From positions 682,001 through 746,000 of the forward strand of contig NZ_CP012185.1 in the NCBI RefSeq assembly GCF_001420995.1: a DNA stretch of 64,000 bases, read 5' to 3'. The notes under the pieces were generated by a model, which was given only the letters and a program-made list of their open reading frames with translations, had not been told where the DNA came from and made no database searches. Source of the DNA: Pseudonocardia sp. EC080619-01. GTDB taxonomy: Bacteria > Actinomycetota > Actinomycetes > Mycobacteriales > Pseudonocardiaceae. The position numbers and the translations under genes are program-made. Positions 42,569-51,507 of the stretch are shown piece after piece (within the stretch, counting starts at the first letter, position 1; each line of letters opens with the position of its first letter).

Positions 42569-43768
42569 GTGACCAGCACCGCCCTGCCCACCGACTCCGC
42601 ACGGTTCACCGAGGTGTTCGCCCGCATCGCCGACGGCGCACTCACCCGGGAGGCCCGGCGCGACCTCCCCCACGACGAGGTCCGCGCGCTCGCAGCGGCC
42701 GGGTTCACCGCACTCACCGTGCCCCGCGAGCTCGGTGGTTCCGGCGCGTCGGCCACCGAGCTGTTCGCACTGCTCGTCGAGCTGGCAGCGGCGGACTCGA
42801 ACCTGCCCCAGCTGCTGCGCGCGCACTTCCTGTTCGTCGAGACGGTGCTGCAGGACCCGCACTACCCCGACCGCGACGAATGGCTCCGCCGGGTCGCCAC
42901 GGGCGACGTCGTCGGCAACGCCAGCCACGAACGCGGCGCCGCGACCACCGGGTCCCTGGCCACCCGCCTGCGCCACGACGGCGGCCGCTACCGGCTCGAC
43001 GGCGAGAAGTACTACAGCACCGGGGCCCTGTTCGCGGACTGGATCGTCGTCACCGCCCAGGACGAGGACGACCGCTTCGCCCGGGTCGTGCTGCCCACCA
43101 CCGCCGAGGGCGTCGAACTCCGCGACGACTGGGACGGGTTCGGCCAGCGCCTGACCGGCAGCGGCGCCACCGTGTTCCGCGACGTCACCGTCGACCCGGC
43201 CGCCGTGCACGTGTTCACCGGCACCGGGACCCGCACCCTGCACACCGCGTTCCTGCAGAACGTACTGCTCGCCTCCCTGGCCGGCGTCGCTCAGGCGGCG
43301 GTGCGCGACGCCACCGGGTTCGTCCGCTCACGCACCCGCACCTACAGCCAGGGCGCCGGTGCCACCGCGGCGACCGACCCGCTGGTCCAGGCCGTCCTCG
43401 GCCGGCTCTCCGCCGACGTCACCACCGCGGAGGCGGTCGTCCTCGACGTCGCCCGGGCCATCGACCGGGCACGCGGCCCGATCCTGGCCGGCCTCCCGGA
43501 CAACGACGCGATCCAGGCCGCGGAGCTGCGAGCGGTGCAGGCCCAGGTGACCGTCACCGAGCTCGTCCAGCGGGTCACGACCCGCCTGTTCGACGTCGGC
43601 GGCGCGTCGGCGACCTCGCTCGGGCGCGGCCTGGACCGGCACTGGCGCAACGCCCGCACCCTCTCCTCGCACAACCCGGTCGTCTACCAGGAGCGGGCGA
43701 TCGGCGACCACCTGTTGAACGGCACGGAGCTGACCTACTTCTGGGCGACAGGACAGGCCACTCTCTGA
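42569..43768 (+). CDS. SfnB-like flavin monooxygenase (acyl-CoA dehydrogenase fold)
   Basis: 399 residues from a GTG with a GAGGAG ribosome site. Landmarks: LAAAGFTALTVPRELGGSGAS, LPQLLRAHFLFVETVL, the substrate/FAD strand GNASHERGAATTG, YRLDGEKYYSTGALFADWIVV and RLTGSGATVFRDVTV, and a C-terminal helix with VGGASATSLGRGLDRHWRNARTLSSHNPV. This is the SfnB type rather than a true acyl-CoA dehydrogenase. It probably partners the DmoA-like protein. Confidence 0.9.
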   Translation: MTSTALPTDSARFTEVFARIADGALTREARRDLPHDEVRALAAAGFTALTVPRELGGSGASATELFALLVELAAADSNLPQLLRAHFLFVETVLQDPHYPDRDEWLRRVATGDVVGNASHERGAATTGSLATRLRHDGGRYRLDGEKYYSTGALFADWIVVTAQDEDDRFARVVLPTTAEGVELRDDWDGFGQRLTGSGATVFRDVTVDPAAVHVFTGTGTRTLHTAFLQNVLLASLAGVAQAAVRDATGFVRSRTRTYSQGAGATAATDPLVQAVLGRLSADVTTAEAVVLDVARAIDRARGPILAGLPDNDAIQAAELRAVQAQVTVTELVQRVTTRLFDVGGASATSLGRGLDRHWRNARTLSSHNPVVYQERAIGDHLLNGTELTYFWATGQATL

Positions 43769-43784
43769 CACGGAGCGTGCCCGC

Positions 43785-43812
43785 GAACCGGACGAACATC
43801 ACGTTCCGGTTC
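43785..43812. promoter_or_regulatory. Dyad upstream of leader peptide 5
   Basis: GAACCGGA (43785-43792) and TCCGGTTC (43805-43812) are perfect 8-bp inverted repeats with a 12-base spacer. The right arm touches a plausible -35 box TTCACG (43810-43815), followed after 17 bases by TAGACT (43833-43838). Confidence 0.5.
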
Positions 43813-43854
43813 ACGCCAACGTCACTCGAACGTAGACTCCGTGACGTGGTGCAC

Positions 43855-43932
43855 ATGGGGAGCGGCGTCCTTCTGGTCGGCCGCGCGTGGCTCGACCTCG
43901 GGCACACCGCGAGCGCCACCTGTCCGGCGTGA
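43855..43932 (+). CDS. Sulfur leader peptide 5
   Basis: 25-residue ORF, or 28 residues if read from the GTG at 43846, ending GRAWLDLGHTASATCPA. It keeps the Arg-x-x-x-DL-x-x-x-x-SA-x-C spacing of the class although the RRH block is reduced. It lies 41 bases before an SsuB-type ATPase and just downstream of a promoter and dyad, so it probably governs the ATPase-binding protein-permease unit. Confidence 0.65.
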   Translation: MGSGVLLVGRAWLDLGHTASATCPA

Positions 43933-43972
43933 CACCGACCCGCCCGTTCCCTCCCGTGGACAGGACACGCCT

Positions 43973-44785
43973 GTGCAGACCACCACCTGGGCCGAACCTG
44001 CCTCCGTGCAGCTCAGGTCCGCCGGACGCCGCTTCGACACCACCGCCGGCGGCTCCCGCACCGTGCTGCGGGACATCGACCTCGACATCTCCGCCGGAGA
44101 GGTCGTCGCGCTGCTCGGCGCGTCCGGATCCGGCAAGTCCACGCTGCTGCGCCTCGTGTCCGGGCTCGACCTGCCCACCAGCGGGAAGATCCTCGTCGAC
44201 GGCGAGCCGGTCTCCGGCGTCCAGGACCGCGCGGCGGTCGTGTTCCAGGAGCCCCGCCTGCTGCCCTGGCGCACCCTCGCCGAGAACGTCGCGTTCGGCC
44301 TGCCCGACCGCACACCGCGCGCCGACCGGACCACGGCCGTGGAGCGCGCGCTGGCCTCGGTCGGTCTCGCGGACTTCGCCGGCTACCGGCCGCGCGCCGT
44401 GTCGGGCGGCATGGCCCAGCGGGCAGCCCTGGCGCGTGCCCTGGTCCGTGCCCCCGGTGTGCTGCTGCTCGACGAACCCTTCGCCGCCCTGGACGCGCTG
44501 ACCCGGCTGCAGATGCAGGACCTCGTCGAGGACCTGCAGCGGGTCTCCGGCGCGACGATCCTGCTGGTGACCCACGACGTCGACGAGGCCCTGTACCTCG
44601 CCGACCGGATCGTCGTCATCGGCTCGTCGGAGTCGGGCGAGGGTGCGCAGATCGTGCACTCGCTGACCCCGCCGCAGGCCCGGCCCCGCGACCGCGCCGA
44701 CACGGGGGCGTCGGCGCTGCGTGCCGACCTGCTGACCCGCCTCGGCGTCCCGACCCACCATCCCCGCGTCCCCGAGCAGCGATGA
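43973..44785 (+). CDS. SsuB/TauB-type ABC ATPase
   Basis: 270 residues from a GTG. Walker A GASGSGKST, Q-loop VFQEPRLLPWRTL, signature VSGGMAQRAALARAL and Walker B VLLLDEPFAALD. The C-terminal HSLTPPQARPRDRAD segment is as in SsuB proteins. It overlaps the binding-protein gene by four bases. Confidence 0.9.
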   Translation: MQTTTWAEPASVQLRSAGRRFDTTAGGSRTVLRDIDLDISAGEVVALLGASGSGKSTLLRLVSGLDLPTSGKILVDGEPVSGVQDRAAVVFQEPRLLPWRTLAENVAFGLPDRTPRADRTTAVERALASVGLADFAGYRPRAVSGGMAQRAALARALVRAPGVLLLDEPFAALDALTRLQMQDLVEDLQRVSGATILLVTHDVDEALYLADRIVVIGSSESGEGAQIVHSLTPPQARPRDRADTGASALRADLLTRLGVPTHHPRVPEQR

Positions 44786-45825
44786 ACCACCGGAGCCGTC
44801 CCATGCGCCTCGCCCGAACGCTCGTCCTGCTCGTCGCGCTGGCCGTCCTGGGGGGCTGTGCCGCCGGCGAGAACGCCGACGGCACCGTCTCCCCCGGCGG
44901 CGGCGGCGGCACGAAGGTGCGCCTGGACTACGCGTACTACAACCCCGAGAGCCTGGTGATCAGGAAGCAGGGCTGGCTGGAGCAGGAGCTGGGACCCGGC
45001 TCGGTCGAGTGGGTCCTGTCCCAGGGCAGCAACAAGGCCAACGAGAACCTGCGCGCCGGGGTCGTCGACATCGGGTCGACCGCGGGGACACCGGCCCTGC
45101 TCGCCCGGGCCAACGGCTCCCCGATCCGCTCCATCGACGTCTACAGCCGACCCGAGTGGTCGGCGATCGTGGTCGGCCGGGGCTCCCCGATCACCGGCCC
45201 GGCGGACCTGCGGGGCCGCAAGGTCGCCGTCACCCAGGGCACGGACCCGTACTTCTTCCTCGTCCAGGCCCTGCAACAGGCCGGTCTGGACCGCGACGAC
45301 GTCGAGATCGTCAACCTGCAGCACTCCGACGGCCGGACCGCCCTGGAGCGGGGCGACGTCGACGCATGGGCCGGCCTCGACCCGTTCATGGCCCAGAGCG
45401 AACTCGACGCCGGATCGACGCTGATCTACCGCAACCTGGACTTCAACTCCTACGGCCTGCTCAACGCCGACGAGGCGTTCCTCGAACGCGATCCCGACAC
45501 CGCCGCCGCGGTGGTCCGCGCCTACGAGCGGGCCCGCGCGTGGATCCTGGAGAACCCCGACGACGCCGTCGCAACCTTGGCCGAGGCCGCGAGCATCAGC
45601 CCGGACGTCGCGCGCACGCAGCTGCTCGAACGCACCCGCGTCGACATCGACCCGGTCCCCGGCGACGCGCAGCGCGCCGTGCTGGAACGGCTGGTGCCGG
45701 TCCTGGTCTCCGAGGGCCTCGTCCGCTCCGAGCAGGACACCCGCACCGCGCTCGACACGCTCTTCGAACCACGCTTCGCCCAGGAGGCGGCCGGTACCCG
45801 CGCCGACGGGACGGCCGGACCATGA
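44782..45825 (+). CDS. SsuA-like ABC substrate-binding lipoprotein
   Basis: 347 residues. Lipobox AVLGGC in the signal peptide. The mature protein has VRLDYAYYNPESLVIRKQGW, SNKANENLRAGVVDIGSTAG, the SRPEWSAIVVGRGS strand and DVDAWAGLDPFMAQSELDAG, all typical of aliphatic sulfonate binding proteins. Overlaps both neighbours by four bases. Confidence 0.92.
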   Translation: MNHRSRPMRLARTLVLLVALAVLGGCAAGENADGTVSPGGGGGTKVRLDYAYYNPESLVIRKQGWLEQELGPGSVEWVLSQGSNKANENLRAGVVDIGSTAGTPALLARANGSPIRSIDVYSRPEWSAIVVGRGSPITGPADLRGRKVAVTQGTDPYFFLVQALQQAGLDRDDVEIVNLQHSDGRTALERGDVDAWAGLDPFMAQSELDAGSTLIYRNLDFNSYGLLNADEAFLERDPDTAAAVVRAYERARAWILENPDDAVATLAEAASISPDVARTQLLERTRVDIDPVPGDAQRAVLERLVPVLVSEGLVRSEQDTRTALDTLFEPRFAQEAAGTRADGTAGP

Positions 45826-46667
45826 CGATCACCAGCACGCCCGGGACGACGGGGACGACCGGGGCACCGACCGGCCCCGGCGGGCCCGGCCCCGCACCGC
45901 GGACCGGCCGGCGACGCCGCCTGCTGTCCACCCTCGCGGCCGGGCTCGTCGTGCCGTTGCTGCTGCTGGTCGGCTGGCACCTGCTCGCCACGTCGGGCCG
46001 GTTCTCCCCCGCGCAGCTCCCCACCCCGCTGGAAGTTGTCGCGGCGCTCGGCGAGCTGGCCGGGCGCGGCGAGCTGTGGCAGCACATCGCGATCAGCGTG
46101 CAACGGGTGCTGCTCGGGTTCGCCGCCGGCGCCGGGATCGGACTCGTGCTCGGCGGGCTCGTCGGGCTCTCGGCCCGCGTGCGCACCGTCCTGGGACCCA
46201 CCGTCCAGGCCCTGCGGGCGGTCCCGTCGCTGGCCTGGGTCCCGCTGCTCCTGCTCTGGCTCGGCATCGGAGAGACGCCGAAGGTCACGCTGGTCGCGAT
46301 CGGCGCGTTCTTCCCCGTCTACACCACCGTCGCAGCCGCGCTGGAGCACGTCGACAGCCGGCTCGTCGAGGTCGGACGTGCCTACGGCCGTTCCGGGCTG
46401 CGACTGTTCCTACAGGTCCAGCTCCCGGCGATCGCACCCCCGGCGCTGTCGGGCCTGCGGCTGGGCCTGGCCCAGGGCTGGCTGTTCCTCGTCGCCGCCG
46501 AGCTCATCGCCTCCTCGATCGGGCTCGGGTTCCTGCTGATCGACAGCCAGAACACCGGCCGGACCGACGTGCTGCTGCTCGCGATCGTGCTGCTGGCACT
46601 GCTGGGCAAGGCGACCGACGCCGTGCTCGGCGTGGCCGAGCGCGCACTGCTCCGTCGGTGGACATGA
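45822..46667 (+). CDS. SsuC-like ABC permease
   Basis: 281 residues. A low-complexity Gly/Thr/Pro-rich N-terminal tail is followed by about six membrane segments and the EAA-type loop LVEVGRAYGRSGLRLFLQVQLPA, with SSIGLGFLLIDSQNTGRTDVLLLAIVLL at the C-terminus as in SsuC. Confidence 0.92.
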   Translation: MTITSTPGTTGTTGAPTGPGGPGPAPRTGRRRRLLSTLAAGLVVPLLLLVGWHLLATSGRFSPAQLPTPLEVVAALGELAGRGELWQHIAISVQRVLLGFAAGAGIGLVLGGLVGLSARVRTVLGPTVQALRAVPSLAWVPLLLLWLGIGETPKVTLVAIGAFFPVYTTVAAALEHVDSRLVEVGRAYGRSGLRLFLQVQLPAIAPPALSGLRLGLAQGWLFLVAAELIASSIGLGFLLIDSQNTGRTDVLLLAIVLLALLGKATDAVLGVAERALLRRWT

Positions 46668-46762
46668 CCCGCGAACCGGTCACGGCGTCCCCGGACTTCG
46701 GGACACCCGGTGTGACGGCAGCCACTGGTGCACCTCGTCGGGGTTTGTCACGATGTGGCGCG

Positions 46763-46846
46763 ATGGCCCAGTCAGCGACTCTGCGTGAGCGCCGCCATGT
46801 CGACCTGCGTCGGCAGGCGAGCGCGATCTGTGGGTGGCACGGCTAG
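46763..46846 (+). CDS. Sulfur leader peptide 6 (RRHVDLRRQASAIC type)
   Basis: 27-residue ORF with the full class core ERRHVDLRRQASAICGWHG. It precedes the ROK-family regulator by 88 bases. This is one of the two closest matches in the window to the actinobacterial consensus, and it stands upstream of a regulator gene rather than an enzyme or transporter gene. Confidence 0.85.
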   Translation: MAQSATLRERRHVDLRRQASAICGWHG

Positions 46847-46934
46847 GGCCGACGCCCCACTCCCCCGGGACGGTGGCCGGCCCGGCCGTGCGCGCGACCG
46901 CACATCCACCACCTCGCGCCCCGGAGAACCCGCC

Positions 46935-48203
46935 ATGCCCGCGTTGCGGCCCCGCACGACCCCGGTCCCGTCCCCCCGTGCCGCGGCTCCCGCCGTCCCG
47001 CTCGGCCGCCGCAGTGCCAGCGCCGCCGCGGTGCTGCGGTGCATTCTCGCCGACGGCCCGGTCGCCCGCAGCACCGTCGCCCGCAGCACCGGGATGAGCG
47101 CAGCGGCCGTCACCCGGCTCTACCAGGACCTCGCGGCCCGCCGGCTGGTCCGTGACCTCCCCCTCCGCTCACCACGGCCCGGTCTGGGACGGCCGCACGA
47201 ACCGGTGGACGTCGACGACCGGTACTGGGTCGCGGCCGGCCTGCACGTCGCCGTGCCGCACAGCACCGTCTCCGTCACCGACCTGCGGGGCAGGGTCCTG
47301 GCACGCGAGGTGGTCCCGCACCAGGGCACGACGCCCTCGGCCGTCCTCCGGCGGGCGGCCGACCGGCTCGCGGCGCTCCTGCCATCCGGTTCCGACGACC
47401 GGGCGCCGCTCGGGGCCGGGCTGACCAGCGGGGGCCGGGTCGACAACGTCAGCGGGGACATCGTCGTGCACGACCTGCTCGGCTGGCGCGACGTGCCGGC
47501 CGCGCGGCTCGTCGCCGACCGCCTCGGTCTCCCGGTCCGGGCCGAGAACCACGCCCACGCCCTCACCCGGGCCGAGCTGCTGTTCGGCGCCGCCCGTGAC
47601 CGCGCCGGACGCAGCGCGGTCACCCTGTTCGTCGGGAACATGATCGACGCCGCCCTCTCGACCGGTGGCGTCGTCCACCACGGTCCGGGCACGACCGCCG
47701 GCGAGATCGCCCACCTCCCGCTCGGCGATCCCACGGTCCGCTGCGCGTGCGGCCGCTCCGGCTGCCTGCAGGCCACCGTGTCGGACCGGGCGATGGGGGA
47801 ACGCGCGGCAGCCGCCGGCATCGTGGCGGAACCGTCCTTCGACGGCCTGGTCGCCGCGGCCCGAGCCGGGGAGCCACCCGCCGTGGCGCTGTTCCGGGAG
47901 CGGCTACGCCTGGTCGGGCGGGCCGCGGCGGTCCTGCTGGACCTGGTCAACCCGGACGTGCTGGTCGTCGTCGAGGGCGGGATCGGGCTGCTGCCCGAGA
48001 TCGCACCGCTACTGCTGGCCGACCTGCACACCGAGGTCGCCGGTGGCTCCTTCACCTGCACCGAGCCGGACCGGGTCGTCGTCCCGGGGAGCTTCGGCGC
48101 CGATGCGCTCGCCGTCGCCGGGACGGCGAGCGTCCTCGACGCCGTGTACACCCACCCCCTCGAGCTCCCCGAGGAAGCGGTACCGCATTCGGCACCGGCT
48201 TAA
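46935..48203 (+). CDS. ROK-family transcriptional regulator
   Basis: 422 residues. The N-terminal winged helix reads VLRCILADGPVARSTVARSTGMSAAAVTRLYQDL. The sugar-kinase-like domain follows with GLTSGGRVD, ENHAHALTRAELLFG, and the zinc motif CACGRSGCLQA. The DxGxT phosphate motif is weak (GLHVAVPHSTVSVTD), typical of repressors rather than kinases. It is placed between sulfonate transport and the TauD unit and is led by leader peptide 6, so it may link carbon or sulfonate sugar signals to the sulfur genes (inference). Confidence 0.88.
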   Translation: MPALRPRTTPVPSPRAAAPAVPLGRRSASAAAVLRCILADGPVARSTVARSTGMSAAAVTRLYQDLAARRLVRDLPLRSPRPGLGRPHEPVDVDDRYWVAAGLHVAVPHSTVSVTDLRGRVLAREVVPHQGTTPSAVLRRAADRLAALLPSGSDDRAPLGAGLTSGGRVDNVSGDIVVHDLLGWRDVPAARLVADRLGLPVRAENHAHALTRAELLFGAARDRAGRSAVTLFVGNMIDAALSTGGVVHHGPGTTAGEIAHLPLGDPTVRCACGRSGCLQATVSDRAMGERAAAAGIVAEPSFDGLVAAARAGEPPAVALFRERLRLVGRAAAVLLDLVNPDVLVVVEGGIGLLPEIAPLLLADLHTEVAGGSFTCTEPDRVVVPGSFGADALAVAGTASVLDAVYTHPLELPEEAVPHSAPA

Positions 48204-48220
48204 TTTCCATCATCGCAAAA

Positions 48221-48249
48221 TTGACACCAGGACAACGGGACCGCACGAT
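48221..48249 (+). promoter_or_regulatory. Promoter before the TauD unit
   Basis: A consensus -35 TTGACA (48221-48226) is followed after 17 bases by CACGAT (48244-48249). The bases around it (TTGACACCAGGAC) resemble the DmoA-like promoter at 40940. Transcription would begin almost at the ATG of the small ORF at 48253. Confidence 0.45.
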
Positions 48250-48252
48250 CGA

Positions 48253-48330
48253 ATGGTGAGGATCGCAGGCCACGGCGACAACCGGACCGCACCGGTATCC
48301 GATTGTCGCCGCCCGTGTCCTCCCCGTTGA
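48253..48330 (+). CDS. Possible seventh leader peptide
   Basis: 25-residue ORF ending APVSDCRRPCPPR, right behind a promoter and 181 bases before the TauD-like gene. It has Cys and Arg near the stop but lacks the RRHVDL core, so membership of the leader class is weak. The rest of the 308-base gap 48204-48511 holds only the hairpin at 48490. Confidence 0.35.
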   Translation: MVRIAGHGDNRTAPVSDCRRPCPPR

Positions 48331-48489
48331 TTCCGACGCACGTCGCCGGTTGACCACGACTCACACCTCCGCAGCACGGACGCCGTCGTCCCGCTCCCGG
48401 ACCTCGTCGCACGACGCCGCCCCCGGATGATTCCGGCCGCACCGTCGCCTTTCCGCCAACCCTTTCCAGCGCCTGTCGCGCTGCCCTCT

Positions 48490-48504
48490 CCTCCTGTTTC
48501 GAGG
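48490..48504 (+). promoter_or_regulatory. Hairpin overlapping the TauD ribosome site
   Basis: CCTC pairs with GAGG across seven bases. The 3' arm is part of the GAGGGAG ribosome site of the gene at 48512. The stem is only four base pairs, so it is a weak candidate. Confidence 0.25.
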
Positions 48505-48511
48505 GAGCATC

Positions 48512-49471
48512 ATGACCGCCACCGCCGAGCACCCCCAGACAGGCTCCGCACTCGATGTCCGGCCCGTCGCCGGGCACATCGGGGCCGAGATCCACGGCGT
48601 CGACCTGCGGCACGCACTCGACGACGCCACCGTCGCCGCGATCCGGGCGGCGCTGCTGCGCCACAAGGTCGTCTTCTTCCGCGACCAGCCGCTCGACCAC
48701 GACCAGCAGATCGCCTTCACCGCCCGCTTCGGGAAGGTGACCCCGGCCCACCCCTACCGCTACGACAACGGCGACGCCGGCCGCACCCACCCGGAGATCC
48801 TCGCCGTCGACAGCAGGCTCTACGCGGCCCGGGCCGGGGCCCGGCGCTACAGCTACGCGAGCTTCTGGCACACCGACGTGGCCGCCCTGGTCAACCCGCC
48901 CGCCGCGACCGTACTGCGCTCCGAGATCGTCCCGCCCTACGGCGGGGACACCACCTGGACGAATCTGGTCGCCGCCTACGAGGGGCTACCCGAACCGCTG
49001 CAGCGCTTCGTCGAGGGTCTGCGTGCCGAGCACCGGTTCGGTGGTCGCGCACCGCGCTGGGAGAACGGCAGCGAGTCCGAGCGGCTCGTCGCCGAGGCCC
49101 CGATCGTCTCCGAGCACCCCGTGGTGCGGGTACACCCCGAGACCGGCGAGCGGGCGCTGTTCGTCTCCCCCGGCTTCACCAGCCGGATCGTGGGGTTCGC
49201 CGCCGCGCAGAGCGACCGGCTGCTGGACCTGCTCTTCGACGAGATCACGAACCCCGCGTACACGGTGCGGTTCGGCTGGCGGCCGGACAGTGTCGGCTTC
49301 TGGGACAACCGGGTCACCGCACACCTGGCCCCGACCGATCTCGACCACCTCGACGTCACCCGGGTGCTCTACCGCACGACCATCGAGGGCGACGTCCCGG
49401 TCGGCGTCGACGGCGTCGCGTCGCGGTCGATCTCGGGCGAAGCGTTCCGCGCGGCGGGATCGAGGACGTGA
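48512..49471 (+). CDS. TauD-like Fe(II)/2-oxoglutarate dioxygenase
   Basis: 319 residues. The metal triad is HTD at residues 120-122 in FWHTDVAA and the distal His at about 271 in DNRVTAH; the 2-oxoglutarate Arg is in LYRTT near 288. The N-terminus reads VRPVAGHIGAEIHGVDLRHAL as in taurine and alkylsulfatase dioxygenases. These enzymes release sulfite from taurine or sulfate from alkyl sulfates. It heads the unit with an ABC transporter and an LLM monooxygenase. Confidence 0.92.
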   Translation: MTATAEHPQTGSALDVRPVAGHIGAEIHGVDLRHALDDATVAAIRAALLRHKVVFFRDQPLDHDQQIAFTARFGKVTPAHPYRYDNGDAGRTHPEILAVDSRLYAARAGARRYSYASFWHTDVAALVNPPAATVLRSEIVPPYGGDTTWTNLVAAYEGLPEPLQRFVEGLRAEHRFGGRAPRWENGSESERLVAEAPIVSEHPVVRVHPETGERALFVSPGFTSRIVGFAAAQSDRLLDLLFDEITNPAYTVRFGWRPDSVGFWDNRVTAHLAPTDLDHLDVTRVLYRTTIEGDVPVGVDGVASRSISGEAFRAAGSRT

Positions 49472-49603
49472 GCACGCGCGTCCCGGCCGGGCCGGGCCCG
49501 TGCCACGCCCGCGCCGCCACCGGCTGATCCCTACCGGTCCCCACGCCGCACCCGTCGCGCCACGGGTGGGCGCCACCCACGTCGTCCCGGACAAGGAAGC
49601 ACC

Positions 49604-50698
49604 GTGCCCACGCACCAGCGTCCCCGCCCCCGTCCCGCCGTCCCGTGGGCCCGCCGCCCGCGGGTCCTCGCCGCACTCGTCACCGCCGCCGCGCTCGTCC
49701 TCGCCGGTTGTGGCACGGGCGCCGACACCGCACCCGCCGCCGACGGCGCCCCCGAGACCGCCACCCTGCGCTACCAGGGGAGCCCGAACGCGGTGACGCT
49801 CGCCGAGCTCGCCGAGGACCTCGGCTACCTCGAACCCCTCACGCTCGAGTGGGTCGGCAACACCACCAGCGGCCCGCAGGACATCCAGTCCGCGGCCACC
49901 GGTCAGGTCGACTTCGGCGGCGCCCACGGCGGCGCCGTCGCCAAGCTGATCCAGTCCGGCGCCCCGGTCACCGCGGTGATCAACTACTACGGGGTCGACC
50001 AGCAGAACTTCAACGGCTACTACACCCCGGAGGACAGCCCGATCCGCACCGCGCGGGACTTCATCGGCAAGAAGGTCGGCGTGAACACCGCCGGGGCGCA
50101 CGCCGAGGCCGTCCTCGACACCTGGCTGAAGCAGAACGGCCTGACTCCCGAGGAGATCGACCAGGTCGAGCTCGTCGTGGTGCCACCGATCAACACCGAG
50201 GAGAGCCTGCGCCGCGGACAGATCGACGTCGGCTCACTCGGCGGTGTGCTCCAGGACCGAGCCGTCGCGGCCGGCGGTCTGCGACCGGTGTTCCGCGACC
50301 TCGACCTGCTCGGCGAATCCAACAGCGGCCAGATCGTCATCCGCGACGACTTCCTCGAGGAGAACCCGCGAAGCGCCGAGATCCTGGTGACCGGGATCGG
50401 CAAGGCGATCGAGTGGACGAAGACCACCCCGCGCGAGCAGGTGATCGCCCGCTTCACCGAGATCATCCAGCAGCGCGGGCGCAACGAGAGCACCGAGAAC
50501 CTCCAGTACTGGAAGAGCTACGGGGTCCCCGCCCGCGGTGGCGTGATCAGCGACCGCGACTTCGAGCAGTGGGAGCCCTGGCTCAAGGAGAGCGGCGCGA
50601 TCCCGGGCGACCTCGACATCCCGTCGCTGTATGACAACCGGTTCAACGGCTACCGCGACGGGCAGACCCCCGCGGGCGCACCCGGAGGTACGACCTGA
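49604..50698 (+). CDS. ABC substrate-binding lipoprotein (SsuA/TauA/NMT1 type)
   Basis: 364 residues from a GTG. Signal peptide with lipobox LVLAGC. Key segments: LRYQGSPNAVTLAELAEDLGYL, GQVDFGGAHGGAVAKLIQSGA, GKKVGVNTAGAHAEAVLDTWL and GQIDVGSLGGVLQDRAV. These place it in the NMT1/SsuA-like group. Overlaps the ATPase gene by one base. Confidence 0.9.
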   Translation: MPTHQRPRPRPAVPWARRPRVLAALVTAAALVLAGCGTGADTAPAADGAPETATLRYQGSPNAVTLAELAEDLGYLEPLTLEWVGNTTSGPQDIQSAATGQVDFGGAHGGAVAKLIQSGAPVTAVINYYGVDQQNFNGYYTPEDSPIRTARDFIGKKVGVNTAGAHAEAVLDTWLKQNGLTPEEIDQVELVVVPPINTEESLRRGQIDVGSLGGVLQDRAVAAGGLRPVFRDLDLLGESNSGQIVIRDDFLEENPRSAEILVTGIGKAIEWTKTTPREQVIARFTEIIQQRGRNESTENLQYWKSYGVPARGGVISDRDFEQWEPWLKESGAIPGDLDIPSLYDNRFNGYRDGQTPAGAPGGTT

Positions 50699-51507
50699 TG
50701 AGCACCTCGATCAGCCTGCGCGGTGTCGGCCACACCTTCCCCGCCCGCGACGGCGGCCGACCGTTCACCGCCCTGGCGGACGTGTCCCTCGACGTGGCCG
50801 CCGGCGAGTTCGTCGTCCTCGTCGGACCCAGCGGCTGCGGCAAGTCCACCCTGCTCGACCTGATCGCCGGCCTCTCGCCCGTCACCCGGGGCGAGGTGCT
50901 GCTCGACGGCCGCCCCGTCACCGGCCCCGGCCTGGACCGCGGCGTCGTGTTCCAGCAGTACGCGTTGTTCCCCTGGCGCACCGCACTGGCCAACGTCGAG
51001 TTCACCCTCGAGGCCAAGGGCCTCAACCGCCGCGACCGCACCCGCGTCGCCCGGGACGCGCTCGACCTCGTCGGGCTCCACGGCTTCGAGCAGCGCTACC
51101 CGCACGAGCTGTCCGGGGGCATGAAGCAGCGAGTCGCGATCGCCCGCAGCCTCGCCTACGAACCCGAGGTGCTGCTGATGGACGAGCCCTTCGCGGCACT
51201 CGACGCCCAGACCCGGGAGAACCTGCAGGACGAGCTCCTGCGGATCTGGCGGCGCACCGGCACCACGGTCGTCTTCATCACCCACGGCATCGACGAGGCC
51301 GTCCACCTCGGACAGCGCGTCGCCGTCATGACCTCCCGGCCGGGGCGCATCAAGCAGGTCCTCGACATCGACCTCGAACGACCGGCCGACACCGACACCG
51401 ACCTGCGGTCAGAACCGGAGTTCGCTCGCTACCGCCGCGAGGTCTGGGAACTGCTGCACGACGAGGTCCGCGCCGCGGGCCGGCTGGAGGGGGCGGGCAC
51501 ACGATGA
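50698..51507 (+). CDS. SsuB/TauB-type ABC ATPase
   Basis: 269 residues. Walker A GPSGCGKST, Q-loop VFQQYALFPWRTA, signature LSGGMKQRVAIARSL and Walker B VLLMDEPFAALD, with the C-terminal ERPADTDTDLRSEPEFARYR as in SsuB proteins. Overlaps the permease gene by four bases. Confidence 0.92.
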   Translation: MSTSISLRGVGHTFPARDGGRPFTALADVSLDVAAGEFVVLVGPSGCGKSTLLDLIAGLSPVTRGEVLLDGRPVTGPGLDRGVVFQQYALFPWRTALANVEFTLEAKGLNRRDRTRVARDALDLVGLHGFEQRYPHELSGGMKQRVAIARSLAYEPEVLLMDEPFAALDAQTRENLQDELLRIWRRTGTTVVFITHGIDEAVHLGQRVAVMTSRPGRIKQVLDIDLERPADTDTDLRSEPEFARYRREVWELLHDEVRAAGRLEGAGTR

